The notes below the pieces were generated by a model, which saw only the letters and a list, made by a program, of their open reading frames with translations, had not been told where the DNA came from and searched no databases. This document shows positions 1-8,258 of a stretch of 64,000 nt of DNA, one piece after another (positions within the stretch are counted from its first letter, which is position 1; every line of letters starts with the position of its first letter). The translations under genes and the position numbers were made by a program. Source of the DNA: Streptomyces nitrosporeus (GTDB taxonomy: Bacteria > Actinomycetota > Actinomycetes > Streptomycetales > Streptomycetaceae); the NCBI RefSeq assembly GCF_008704555.1, contig NZ_CP023702.1, positions 5,060,001 through 5,124,000 on the forward strand. The letters are read 5' to 3'.

Positions 1-30
1 GCCACCGTCCGTGCCCCGGGCGGGCCCCGG

Positions 31-90
31 AAAGTCCGGAGAAGCCCCGAGAACTTCCGAGAACTTACGAGAACTTCCGAGAAGTTCCGA
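31..90. repeat. Six tandem 10-bp repeats upstream of lanKC
   Basis: Six consecutive decamers fit the pattern GAAnTTCCGA. The last four (51-90) are nearly identical and the first two (31-50) are diverged. They end about 16 bp before the preferred GTG start of the lanthionine synthetase at 107, so they lie in its 5' leader or promoter. GAA..TTC is a half-palindrome, which makes the array a possible multi-site operator, but it may simply be a minisatellite. Confidence 0.7.
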
Positions 91-106
91 GCAGAGAGAG
101 CCGAAC

Positions 107-2704
107 GTGCCAGGCATCCAGGAAATGCAGCTGTACTGCCTCGCCGACCGTACGTACTACGACACCCCGGACCGGCTGCCCGACGCGGAGTCCCGGTACC
201 GGCTCGACACCGACCCGCCGCCCGAGGGATGGCGCCGCGAGGCCGTGGGACTGTGGACCTCGCTGGTGCCCGAGCACGCCGCACCGGCCGAACAGGGCTG
301 GAAGATCCACGTGTCCGCCGTCCCCGGCGAGGCCGAGGCCACCCTGAGGGACACCGCCCGGATCTGCCTCCGCCACGGCGTACCGTTCAAGTTCCTGCGC
401 AGCGAACGGGCGTTGCTGCTGATGGCGGACAAGTACATGAACCGCAGCGGGGCGGGCAAGTTCATCGCGGTCTACCCGCCCGACGAGACGGTGTTCCTGG
501 CCCTGGCCGACGAACTCTCCCGGGCCCTGGCCGGGCGCAGCGGCCCCTACATCCTCAGCGACCTGCGGATCGGTGACGCACCGGTCCACACACGCTACGG
601 GGCCTTCGTCCCCCGCTGGTGCACCGATGCCGAGGGCCGCCGGGTCCTCGCCCTGCGGGACCCCTCCGGGAAGCTGGTACCGGACGAACGCGGAGTGGTC
701 TTCCGGGTGCCCGCGTGGGTCGAGGTGCCCGCGGCCCTGCGGCCGCACCTCGCGGCGCGCGCCGCCGCCCGCGACGACACCTTCCCCTACACGGTCACCA
801 AGGCCCTCCAGTTCTCCAACGCGGGCGGGATCTACCTGGCCACCCACCGGGAGACGGGCCGGCGGGTGGTGCTGCGCGAGGCGCGTCCGCACTGCGGCCT
901 CGACAGTGCGGGCGACGACGCCGTCACCCGTCTGCACCGCGAGTACCGGGCGCTGACCGCACTGGCCGGACTGGACTGCGTGCCCGAGGTCCACGGGGTA
1001 CGGACCGTCTGGGAGCACCACTTCCTGATCGAGGAGCACATCGAGGGGCACACCCTGCTGGAGGAGATCACCGCCCGCTTCTCCCTCGTACGCGGGGCGC
1101 GGACGGTGGAAGACCTCGCCCCCTACGTCGCCTGGGCCGACTCGGTGGTGGACGGGCTCGCCCGGGCACTGGAGGCGATCCACGCACGCGGACTGCGCTT
1201 CGGCGACCTGCACCCCTCCAACATCATCGTCCGGCCCGACGGACGCGTCGCCCTCGTCGACTTCGAGTACGCCACCGCGCTCGACGACGAGGACACCCCG
1301 CTGGCCGGGGCCCAGGGCCTCCAGGCACCCCCGGGGACCCCGGGGGCGGAGGCCGACGCCTACGCGTTGTGGGCGACCTGGCTCACCCTCCTGGTGCCGG
1401 TCACAGAGATGGCCGGACTGGAACGGGCGAAGGCCCTCACCCTGGAACGCTGGGCCCGGCGGCGCTACGGGCTGCCGGCCGACGCGGGCCCGCCCCGGCC
1501 CCGGCTGCTCGACGGCATCGACGCCTCACGGCGGCGCGAGGCCGGGGTGGCCGCCCTGTTCGAAGGGCCGGACGTGGACTGGGCGGGCATCCGTACCCGC
1601 CTGCTGTCCGGTATCCACGCCGGAGCCACCCCCGCACGGAAGGACCGCCTCTTCCCCGGCGCCCCGGGCCTCTTCGCCACCGGCGGGACGGACCTCGCCA
1701 ACGGGGCGGCCGGAGTCCTGTACGCCCTGCACCGGGTGGGCGCCCCCGTCCCCGGCGAGTGGACCGACTGGCTGGCGGCGGCGGCGCTCCGCAGGGACCC
1801 CGCCGGTGCGGGCGGGCTCTTCGACGGACTGCCGGGCACCGCCCTGGTGCTCACGCTCCTGGGCCGTACCGAGCAGGGACGGGAACTGTGGGACCGCGCC
1901 CTGTCCGCCGCCCCGCCCGTCTCGGCGGACCTGCTCACCGGGCGCGCGGGCATCGCGCTCGCCGCACTGCGGATGGCCCGGACCGGTGGAGCGGCCCCCG
2001 ACAGCCGGCTGACCGACACCGCCCTGGCCACCGCCCGGGACCTGGACCGGCTGGCACGGGACGGCGGACCGGTGGACGGCATGCGCCTCCCGGAGTCCGC
2101 GGGACTGCTGCGCGGGCTGAGCGGAGCCGCCCTCCTCCACCTGGAACTGCACGCCCTGACCGGCGAACCGTGGCTGCGCGAGGCCGCGCGCACCGCCCTG
2201 GCACGCGAGACCGGACACATCGTCACCATGCCCGACGGCACACGCCAGGTACGCGAGGGCCAGCGCCACCTGCTCTACCTCGGCCAGGGGAGCTCAGGGG
2301 TCGCGCTGGTGGCCCAGGCGTACACCGACCGGTACGAGGACGAGGCCCTGAGCGCCCTGATCCCGGGGGTACGCCAGGGATGCGCCGTGGAGTTCGTCCG
2401 CGAACCGGGCCTGTTCACCGGACGCGCGGGCCTCGCCGCCGCCGCCGGCCAGCTCGACCCCGTGACCCGGACCGGGCCCGGCGTCCTGACCTCCGTACGC
2501 AACCTCGCCTGGCACCTCGTCGCCGACGGGGACCACCTGCTCGTCCCGGGCTCGGCGCTGCGGCGCTTCTCCGCCGACCTCGCCACCGGAGCGGCGGGGC
2601 TGCTGCTCGCCCTGCACTTCCTGTCCGGGGGGCGGGACGTGGCGGGGCAGGAGCAGGCCGGGGGAGGGACCCCCGGCCTGCTGGACCTGCTCACCCTCGG
2701 CTGA
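107..2704 (+). CDS. Class III lanthionine synthetase (LanKC)
   Basis: Trifunctional RiPP enzyme that phosphorylates Ser/Thr of a precursor peptide, eliminates phosphate to give dehydro residues and cyclises them to lanthionine or labionin. About 865 aa. Residues 1-190 form the lyase region, starting with the family-like LYCLADRTYYDTPD. A Ser/Thr-kinase domain follows, with the catalytic loop GLRFGDLHPSN near residue 365 and VDFEYA instead of DFG near 385. The last 350 residues are a LanC-like cyclase with repeated LxxGxxG helices (FDGLPGTA, LTGRAGIA, LRGLSGAA, FTGRAGLA). No WC/CHG zinc ligands are visible, as expected for class III rather than class IV. GTG 107 is preferred because AGAGAG lies 6 nt upstream; ATG 125 is the alternative. 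No precursor is seen downstream, so it presumably lies upstream of this window. Confidence 0.88.
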   Translation: MPGIQEMQLYCLADRTYYDTPDRLPDAESRYRLDTDPPPEGWRREAVGLWTSLVPEHAAPAEQGWKIHVSAVPGEAEATLRDTARICLRHGVPFKFLRSERALLLMADKYMNRSGAGKFIAVYPPDETVFLALADELSRALAGRSGPYILSDLRIGDAPVHTRYGAFVPRWCTDAEGRRVLALRDPSGKLVPDERGVVFRVPAWVEVPAALRPHLAARAAARDDTFPYTVTKALQFSNAGGIYLATHRETGRRVVLREARPHCGLDSAGDDAVTRLHREYRALTALAGLDCVPEVHGVRTVWEHHFLIEEHIEGHTLLEEITARFSLVRGARTVEDLAPYVAWADSVVDGLARALEAIHARGLRFGDLHPSNIIVRPDGRVALVDFEYATALDDEDTPLAGAQGLQAPPGTPGAEADAYALWATWLTLLVPVTEMAGLERAKALTLERWARRRYGLPADAGPPRPRLLDGIDASRRREAGVAALFEGPDVDWAGIRTRLLSGIHAGATPARKDRLFPGAPGLFATGGTDLANGAAGVLYALHRVGAPVPGEWTDWLAAAALRRDPAGAGGLFDGLPGTALVLTLLGRTEQGRELWDRALSAAPPVSADLLTGRAGIALAALRMARTGGAAPDSRLTDTALATARDLDRLARDGGPVDGMRLPESAGLLRGLSGAALLHLELHALTGEPWLREAARTALARETGHIVTMPDGTRQVREGQRHLLYLGQGSSGVALVAQAYTDRYEDEALSALIPGVRQGCAVEFVREPGLFTGRAGLAAAAGQLDPVTRTGPGVLTSVRNLAWHLVADGDHLLVPGSALRRFSADLATGAAGLLLALHFLSGGRDVAGQEQAGGGTPGLLDLLTLG

Positions 2705-2732
2705 GCCCCGGGAGCCTGAGAGCCCCTGGGGG

Positions 2733-2790
2733 CTGACCGGCCCCGGGGACCCGAAGCCCCCGGGGACCCGAAGCCCCCGGGGCCGGTCAG
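2733..2790. terminator. Bidirectional hairpin between lanKC and the SARP gene
   Basis: A perfect 16-bp inverted repeat, CTGACCGGCCCCGGGG (2733-2748) and its complement (2775-2790), encloses two direct copies of GGGGACCCGAAGCCCC. It lies 30 bp after the lanKC stop and overlaps the stop codon of the convergent SARP gene, so it can terminate both transcripts. Confidence 0.8.
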
Positions 2791-4619
2791 ACCCCGCCCC
2801 GGCCCGCGCTCTCACGGGCGTACAGACAGAGCAGGCGGGGCACTTCGTACAGCGCGGCGTGGGCGGTGACCTCACCGGCGGGCGAGGTCACCGCACCGGT
2901 GTCGATGAGGGCCTCGACCGCCCGGATGGCCTCCCGCGCGTCGCAGCCCAGCGCCGCCATCGCCCCGTCCAGGGTGAAACCGCCCTCCTCCCACGCGGCC
3001 CCGGCGAGCCGCGCCAGCGCACGGCGGTGGGAGGCGCCGAGGTCCTGCCAGCCCGCCGCGATCCGGGAGCGTACGGACACGTCCCCGGCCACCAGTTCGT
3101 CCAGTGCGACCGCCGGATCGTCGAGCCGGGCGGCGTACTCCGCCAGCGGAAGGTGCCGCAGCACCGCCAGCCGCATGCCGCTCACCGTCACCGCCAGCGG
3201 CAGGCACCCACAGGCCCGTACGATCCGCAGCGCCGCCACCGGATCGGTGCGCAGGCGGTCCGGCCCGGTCAGCCGCCCCAGTACCTCCAGCGCCTCCTCC
3301 TCCGAGAACGGGTCCAGCGCGATCCGGTGGACCGGCGCGAGCCCGGCCAGCTGACCACGGGCGGTGAGGACCGCGGAGGACGCCCCCGACCGGGGCAGCA
3401 GCCCGCGCACCGACGCCTCGTCCGCCACATCGTCCAGGACGACCAGGGCCCGGTGCCCCGACAGCCAGTCCTGCCACGCGTTCTCGGCCTGCGCCGGATC
3501 CGGCCGGACCGGCCCGGACACCCCGCACAGCCGGACCAGCTCCTCCAGCATGTCGTTACGGGCACGCGCCGCCCCGTCGTCCCGGCGGGCCCGGACGTGC
3601 ACCCGGCCGTCGGGGAAACGATCCGCCAGCAGCCGGGCCGCCCGCACGGCCAGTGCCGACTTGCCCGACCCGGCCGGGCCCGTGACGACGAGCACACCCC
3701 CCTCCTCGCCCCCGCAGACCTCCCGCAGCCGCGCCAGTTCGTCCTCACGGCCGGTGAAGTCCCGGGCGTGCGCGGGCAGCGACGCCCCCAGGACGGCGGC
3801 CCGCGCGCCGGCCGGCCGGGACGCCGGGCCCCGGCCGAGCACCTTCCCGTAGAGCGCGGTCATCGCCGCACTCGGGTCCAGGCCCAGCTCCCTCGCCAGC
3901 AACTGCCGGTAGTCGTCGTACGCCGCCAGCGCCTCGGCCTGCCGGCCGGACTGGTGCAGCGCGTTCATCCAGGCCGCCCGTAACCGTTCGCGCAGCGGAT
4001 GCCGCTCCACCAGGTCCCGCAGCCCGTCCACCGTGACGGCCGCCCGGCCCGTCTCGATCTCCGCCTCCGCCCAGTCCTCGTAGACCGTCAGGCAACGCGC
4101 CTCCAGCCGCTCCGCCTCCTCCGCCACCCCGGCCGAGTCCCGCAGGTCGTGCAGCGGCGGCCGCTCGCCCCACAGGTCCAGCGCCTCCCGCAACAGCCGC
4201 GCCGCGCCCCGCAGGTCACCCCGCTCACCGGCCGCCCGGCCCGCCCGGGCCAGCGCACCGAACCGCAGGGTGTCCAGCTCGCCCTCGGCGATCCGCAGCC
4301 GGTAGCCGCCGCAGTCGTGCACCAGCCGCTCCCGCGCCCCCTCCTCCGCCGCCCCGAACAGCGCCCGCGCGGCACTGACGTAGACCTGGAGGTTCTTGCG
4401 GGCCGTACGCGGCGGATCCTCCGGCCACACCACATCGGTCAGCACATCGACCGGTACGGGGGTGTTGGGGCGGGACAGCAGCGTGGCCAGCACCAGCCGC
4501 TGTTTACGCGGACCGAGCGGCAGCGGACTCCCGCCGGCCACGGCCGAGAGCGGACCGAGCAGCGAGAAGTACACCGGGCCGGTGGAGCCAGGGCTTCTGA
4601 CGGGGGCGGGGCGGGGCAT
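2787..4619 (-). CDS. SARP-family transcriptional regulator with NB-ARC ATPase domain
   Basis: AfsR/SARP-type regulator of 610 aa. Residues ~15-95 form the OmpR-like winged helix (YFSLLGPL...LPLGPRKQRLVLATLL). Residues ~100-245 are the bacterial transcriptional activation domain. An NB-ARC ATPase follows, with Walker A GPAGSGKS near 315 and Walker B ALVVLDDV near 391. It lacks the C-terminal TPR array of full-length AfsR. Start: AGGAGG lies 6 nt before ATG at 4619; a longer reading frame upstream has no comparable site. It is convergent with lanKC, which makes it a candidate pathway regulator, but co-regulation is inferred only from position. Confidence 0.9.
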   Translation of the reverse strand: MPRPAPVRSPGSTGPVYFSLLGPLSAVAGGSPLPLGPRKQRLVLATLLSRPNTPVPVDVLTDVVWPEDPPRTARKNLQVYVSAARALFGAAEEGARERLVHDCGGYRLRIAEGELDTLRFGALARAGRAAGERGDLRGAARLLREALDLWGERPPLHDLRDSAGVAEEAERLEARCLTVYEDWAEAEIETGRAAVTVDGLRDLVERHPLRERLRAAWMNALHQSGRQAEALAAYDDYRQLLARELGLDPSAAMTALYGKVLGRGPASRPAGARAAVLGASLPAHARDFTGREDELARLREVCGGEEGGVLVVTGPAGSGKSALAVRAARLLADRFPDGRVHVRARRDDGAARARNDMLEELVRLCGVSGPVRPDPAQAENAWQDWLSGHRALVVLDDVADEASVRGLLPRSGASSAVLTARGQLAGLAPVHRIALDPFSEEEALEVLGRLTGPDRLRTDPVAALRIVRACGCLPLAVTVSGMRLAVLRHLPLAEYAARLDDPAVALDELVAGDVSVRSRIAAGWQDLGASHRRALARLAGAAWEEGGFTLDGAMAALGCDAREAIRAVEALIDTGAVTSPAGEVTAHAALYEVPRLLCLYARESAGRGGV

Positions 4620-5163
4620 CAGCGCCTCCTGGGCGGGGGACGGGCGACAGGCTGCCGTACGCCGCGATCCTGCCGCGCACCCCGGAACCCCCACATCGGT
4701 ACCGCCCCCGCATCTTCCGCCCCGCACCCCCGCCCCCTACGGGCCCGGGCCCCCATACGGGGGGCGCGGTGCCCCCATTCCGGAGTGGCGCCACGGTGGG
4801 AGGCAGTGGCCCGTCGTACGCCGTGCAGCGTCCCGGGTTCCGAGTCCCGGGTTCCGGGGGCGGCGGCTCACTCTTTCGTGGGTGCGGGGGAGGGGTGTGG
4901 GCCCGGGGCTTGAGTGTCGGGATTCGGGGGCCGGGATCCGGGTTCCGGGGTTCGAGCGGTGTGGGTTTCCGGGAGGGGAAAGAAGAAAGAGGGAGGGAGA
5001 CCTTCCGCCCTCCCACCCCGTCACGGCCAGCAAGTATGACTATTCGTGAGCGAGTTGCGGCGGAGTGTCACGGCTGTTTACGGTGCCCCCAACGAATCGA
5101 CCCCGACGCGGTGCTGACAACACCGGCCGGGGTCTCACCCCACGATCGAACGAGAGCGATCCT
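4620..5163. other. 544-bp intergenic region, G-rich short repeats
   Basis: Divergent gap between the SARP gene and the split helix-turn-helix gene. It holds imperfect repeats of GGGTTCCGGGG/GGGATCCGGG (about 4830-4960) and an AT-richer stretch near 5030-5060 (AAGTATGACTATTCGTGAGC), the likeliest promoter of the downstream gene. No convincing coding frame was found. Confidence 0.4.
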
Positions 5164-5583
5164 GTGGCTACCGAGCACCTTAGCCCTGCCCTGTCCGCGC
5201 CCGCAGTCTCGCGCCCTTATGCCAGGGCCCACGCCGGTTACGGCAAGCGCACGGCCCCGGAACAACGTCCGGCCCGCGCCGATGACTTCGCGCTGCTGCC
5301 GGAGCGGGAGCGGTACATCGCCGGGTATGTGGACCGGTTGCCCGACGGTGGTGCGATGGATGTGAAGACGCTGGCCAAGTCCCTTCCGCCGTACGGGCAG
5401 ATGGCTGTCGGCAGTGCGCTGCGGGCCCTGGGGGTGGCCGGTCATCTGCGGCGCGTACGCTGCCGGGTCGTCGGCGGGGACGGGCAGAGCCGCTGGGTGA
5501 CCCGTACCTACTGGTCCCATCAGGTACCCCGTCGGGATATGCCTACCGGGGCACCGTACACCGGTGGTTGGCGCGCGTGCTGA
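5164..5583 (+). pseudogene. 5' half of a helix-turn-helix protein split by an integrated element
   Basis: GTG 5164 with CGAGAG upstream begins a Streptomyces-type winged-helix protein: DDFALLPERERYIAGYVDRL, MDVKTLAKSLPPYGQ, SALRALGVAGHLRRVR. After WVTRTYWS (codons 110-118) the frame runs into foreign sequence and stops at 5583. The missing 3' part is found intact and in the same frame at 10760-11449. Joining at the common TGGTCCC restores one reading frame of about 345 codons (TRTYWS + RTARDSEWWNTF). The truncated protein could still fold its N-terminal DNA-binding part. Confidence 0.85.
5512..5518. other. attL core of the integrated element
   Basis: TGGTCCC is shared with 10760-10766. To its right, inside the element, lies GGTACCCC (5523-5530), the exact inverted partner of GGGGTACC (10749-10756) on the element side of the other core. 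The rebuilt attP is therefore GGGGTACC-cat-TGGTCCC-atca-GGTACCCC, an imperfect palindrome like serine-integrase attP sites. To its left is target-gene sequence. Confidence 0.78.
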
Positions 5584-5649
5584 GAGTCGCCCAGACAGCA
5601 CGAAGCCCCGCCCGGCGGCTGCCAGACGGGGCAGAGGACGGGCAGCGCG

Positions 5650-6429
5650 TCACTCCGGCGGGCTGCTGTATCGCTCCAACGTCGCCTTGCTGGTGGACCG
5701 ATCGACTAGACGCAGCTCCCAAGGTCCTGTGTTCACGTCGAAGTCCTTCCCGAACCCGACCCACTTCCCGGCCATGCGGCGGCCGGTCGGCTCTACGAGG
5801 AGCTGAACTGCTCCGTGGTACCGGGCGCCGTTGTAGTAGCCGTCCGAAGCGGTCTGCTCGACCCACGACCCGGTGACCACGTTGCGGTCAACGGTCAGAT
5901 CCAGCGTGAGCGGGCTGTCCGGGTTGCTGCTGGCCCCGGGCAGGCTCTGAGCGGTCAGCCGGTTCCCGTGCTGGACGATCACGACGTAGTGCTTGCCCTC
6001 GTACGTATCCGCCCGGCTGGATGAGTAGAACTCATAGCGGCTGAGCCACACACCCGAGAACGTCTCGTCAGTCGCCTGTACGGCCTTCTGCGCGCCTACG
6101 GAGGCGGAGGTGACCCCGCCTGCTCCTGCGTCCATGTCGTGCCCTCCCTTGCCGTCAGTGCGGACTCTTGCCATCGGTACCGGGAGCGTGAAGCCCAGAG
6201 CCTCCACCGGGCGACCGGTGACCCGCTCCAACGCCCTGGAGTACACACCCCGGGGTGTCTTGCTTGTTCCGGATTCCCAGCGCTGCACCAGGCGTTTCGA
6301 AGCCTCGTTGGGCTCTCCCAGTTCTTCGCCCGCTCGGCGGATGGCCTTGGCGAAGTCGTCTTGGCTTAAGCGCAGGCCGATACGAACGGCCCGCAGCACA
6401 TCATTCGGCACCACGGCGGTCGTCGTCAT
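5650..6429 (-). CDS. XRE-family regulator with C-terminal beta-rich, lipocalin-like domain
   Basis: 259 aa. Residues ~8-75 are a helix-turn-helix (LRAVRIGLRLSQDDFAKAIRR...KRLVQRWESGTSKTPRGVYSRALERVTG). A polar linker (~85-120) follows. Residues ~120-255 are predicted beta-rich: FSGVWLSRYEFYSSSR, HYVVIVQHGNRLTAQSLP, SPLTLDLTVDRNVVTGSW, GRRMAGKWVGFGKDFDVNTGPW. That pattern resembles small lipocalin/FABP-like ligand-sensing barrels. It is the only regulator left in the element and diverges from the cargo genes, so it probably controls them and itself from 6430-6603. The ligand is unknown. Confidence 0.8.
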   Translation of the reverse strand: MTTTAVVPNDVLRAVRIGLRLSQDDFAKAIRRAGEELGEPNEASKRLVQRWESGTSKTPRGVYSRALERVTGRPVEALGFTLPVPMARVRTDGKGGHDMDAGAGGVTSASVGAQKAVQATDETFSGVWLSRYEFYSSSRADTYEGKHYVVIVQHGNRLTAQSLPGASSNPDSPLTLDLTVDRNVVTGSWVEQTASDGYYNGARYHGAVQLLVEPTGRRMAGKWVGFGKDFDVNTGPWELRLVDRSTSKATLERYSSPPE

Positions 6430-6603
6430 GACGTCAAAGCTAGACCGAACCGACGTTCAATGACACCCAATTGACGCCCTTGGAGGCGTCATTGACGCCC
6501 CTCCGAGTGACACCCCGGCGACGCCCTTTCCGTCGTCGCTCTGCCCTACCTCCTGGCAGGAACATCAAGGCGAACCGAGGGCAGCCACGTGGGAGGCAAG
6601 CGG

Positions 6604-6813
6604 ATGACGATGACCATGCGGGTATCCCGCGACGGCGGACGGACGTACGGCGGCGAAGTCGTCTACCCGTCCGACCGGACCGTGAAGCCGCTGACCCCCA
6701 TGGCTTCCGCCATGTGGCCCGCCTGCGAATGCCCTCGGTGCACCAGCCCCGCTCACGCACCATCCGCAGGGAACGGCTACCGCCATCCCTTGACGAGGAA
6801 GGCACAGACGTGA
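6604..6813 (+). CDS. Small CxCxxC protein of the integrated element
   Basis: 69 aa, not matched to a known family. The start ATG 6604 is set by GGGAGG at 6591-6596; an in-frame GTG at 6589 would lie upstream of that site. Contents: a short N-terminal MTMTMRVSRDGG segment, then WPACECPRCTSP, a CxCxxC arrangement that could bind zinc, and a basic C-terminus. Its TGA overlaps the GTG of the next gene (GTGA), so the two are translationally coupled. Confidence 0.6.
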   Translation: MTMTMRVSRDGGRTYGGEVVYPSDRTVKPLTPMASAMWPACECPRCTSPAHAPSAGNGYRHPLTRKAQT

Positions 6814-7274
6814 CGATCACGCAGTACAGCCCCACCGAAGTTCAGAGCCTCATCAGCCCGGAACTTCGGGCGCTGCTCATCAAGGACGTACGCAAGACCT
6901 GGCCCGACCTCACCGACGACCTCGGCGAGCGCGGTGTGAACCAGACGGTGGCCTTCCTGGCCACCAGCACCCGGAGCGATGAGCCGCTCACCCCGTCCCT
7001 TCGGGTGGACCTGTTCTGGCACGCCTTCGTGCAGCGCACCGTGCCCTACGTCGCCTTCTCCCGTTCCCTCGGCGTGGACTACATCCACCACGTCCCCGAC
7101 GAGGACGAGGGCGGCTCGGACCCCGAGGCCGGCCGCTCCGCCATGGCCCTGACCACGGCTGCCATCCGTGCGGCCGGGTTCACGATCGACTCCGAGTTCT
7201 GGCCGAACGAGGGCGCGGCGGACTGCTCGCAGTGCCACGCTGGCTGCACCGACAGCCCCGTCGGCGGGAAGTAG
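6810..7274 (+). CDS. Conserved small protein with WHAF...HHVP and CxxCxxxC motifs
   Basis: 154 aa from GTG 6810, which overlaps the preceding stop; GAGGAAGG lies 8 nt upstream. Visible motifs are VDLFWHAFVQRTVPYVAF, DYIHHVPDEDEGG and, near the C-terminus, CSQCHAGCTDSP. The WHAF...HHVP arrangement resembles proteins usually named glycine-rich domain-containing in Streptomyces, whose biochemical role I do not know. The two His-containing motifs and three Cys suggest metal binding (inference). It lies between the CxCxxC ORF and a methyltransferase in one apparent operon. Confidence 0.65.
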   Translation: MTITQYSPTEVQSLISPELRALLIKDVRKTWPDLTDDLGERGVNQTVAFLATSTRSDEPLTPSLRVDLFWHAFVQRTVPYVAFSRSLGVDYIHHVPDEDEGGSDPEAGRSAMALTTAAIRAAGFTIDSEFWPNEGAADCSQCHAGCTDSPVGGK

Positions 7275-7346
7275 CTCCACCCAGTCGGCCAGCCGCCCGG
7301 TTCCCCACGCCGGGCGGCTGTGCCCGTGAACGAGAACGGAAGCGAA

Positions 7347-8024
7347 GTGTCTGACACCCGTAGTGCTGCCTGGGATGAGTACGCGCAGACCAAGCCCCAG
7401 AGGCGCACGACGAACGCACGTGGCGAGTCCACATGGTTCAACTGGACGCAGTACGCCGACCACGGCCCCGGGGCTGAGGTACTTGCCCTGAAGCTGGGTG
7501 AGACCGCGCTTGACCTTGGCTGTGGCGCGGGCGGGAACGCGGCCCACCTCGCCAGCCTCGGCATGCGGGCCGTGGGCATCGACCTCTCCCCCAAGCAGCT
7601 CGCGAAGGCGCGGGACCGGTGGTCCGATGTGGACGGGATGGAGCTGCACCAGGGCGACGCACTCACATACCTGGGAGAGACCTACACAGTCTTCGATGCG
7701 ATCTACAGCGTGTTTGGGGCGGGCTGGTTCTCGGACCCCGGCCTGTTGCTCCCGATCGTTCACGCGAACCTCAAGCCTGGCGGTGTGTTCGCCATGTCCC
7801 AGCGTCCCCCGGTCGAAGGGTGCTACGGCTGTCAGGCGTCGTACATCCCGCGCGGGCCTGATGAGGACCCCGCCGTCGTCAAGCGGTGGGACTACGAACC
7901 TGATCTGTGGGCGCTGATCCTCAAGGAACACGGCTACGTCGATGTATCAGCCTCCGTGATCGCCCCGCCCCCGGGGAGTCGGCGCACGGGCACCCTGTTC
8001 GTCCGGGGCGTCCGAGGAGACTAG
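7347..8024 (+). CDS. Class I SAM-dependent methyltransferase
   Basis: 225 aa. The Rossmann motif I is TALDLGCGAGGNAAHLASLG (residues ~50-70). Motif II acidic residue is in AVGIDLSPKQL, and motif IV-like residues are in FDAIYSVFGAGWFSDP. The C-terminal half holds a CYGC pair and ends with a beta strand (GTLFVRGVRGD). GTG 7347 (VSDTRSAAWDEYAQ) is chosen because GGAAGCGAA precedes it; ATG 7320 is also in frame. The substrate is unknown. It is the last cargo gene before a hairpin. Confidence 0.8.
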   Translation: MSDTRSAAWDEYAQTKPQRRTTNARGESTWFNWTQYADHGPGAEVLALKLGETALDLGCGAGGNAAHLASLGMRAVGIDLSPKQLAKARDRWSDVDGMELHQGDALTYLGETYTVFDAIYSVFGAGWFSDPGLLLPIVHANLKPGGVFAMSQRPPVEGCYGCQASYIPRGPDEDPAVVKRWDYEPDLWALILKEHGYVDVSASVIAPPPGSRRTGTLFVRGVRGD

Positions 8025-8054
8025 GACTTGGTGGCATCAGCCGGAACCGACGAA

Positions 8055-8092
8055 GGCCCCCGACAGCCACCCATCAGGGCAGCCGCCGGGGG
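8055..8092. terminator. Hairpin after the element methyltransferase
   Basis: GCCCCCGACAGCC and GCAGCCGCCGGGGGC form a GC-rich stem-loop about 30 bp beyond the methyltransferase stop. It also lies just past the stop of the opposing fragment at 8101, so it may serve both strands. Confidence 0.6.
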
Positions 8093-8100
8093 CGGTGTCG

Positions 8101-8258
8101 TCAGAAATGCTCCGGGCAGTCGCAGACGACTCCCAGGGCCGCCGGGTCCGGGGCGGTTCCGGCTTCGGCGTGGAACAGCGATGCGAAGAGTGGCCACAGC
8201 GGATGCACGCCGATCTCCCTGGGCTCCTCATCGGCCAACACGCAAGCCAGTTCCCTAA
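8101..8258 (-). pseudogene. 3' remnant of an unidentified gene, cut by IS insertion
   Basis: The minus-strand frame reads RELACVLADEEPREIGVHPL, then WPLFASLFHAEAGTAPDPAA and ends CDCPEHF-stop. Upstream it is broken exactly at the end of an IS5-family element. I do not recognise the protein. It lies on the same strand as the truncated serine recombinase on the far side of the two IS copies, so it could be that gene's 3' end or a separate downstream gene. Confidence 0.5.

Noticed and set aside
619..2736. 705-codon open frame on the plus strand overlapping lanKC
   Set aside because: Arg/Gly/Pro-rich shadow in another frame of a clearly conserved LanKC; no motifs.
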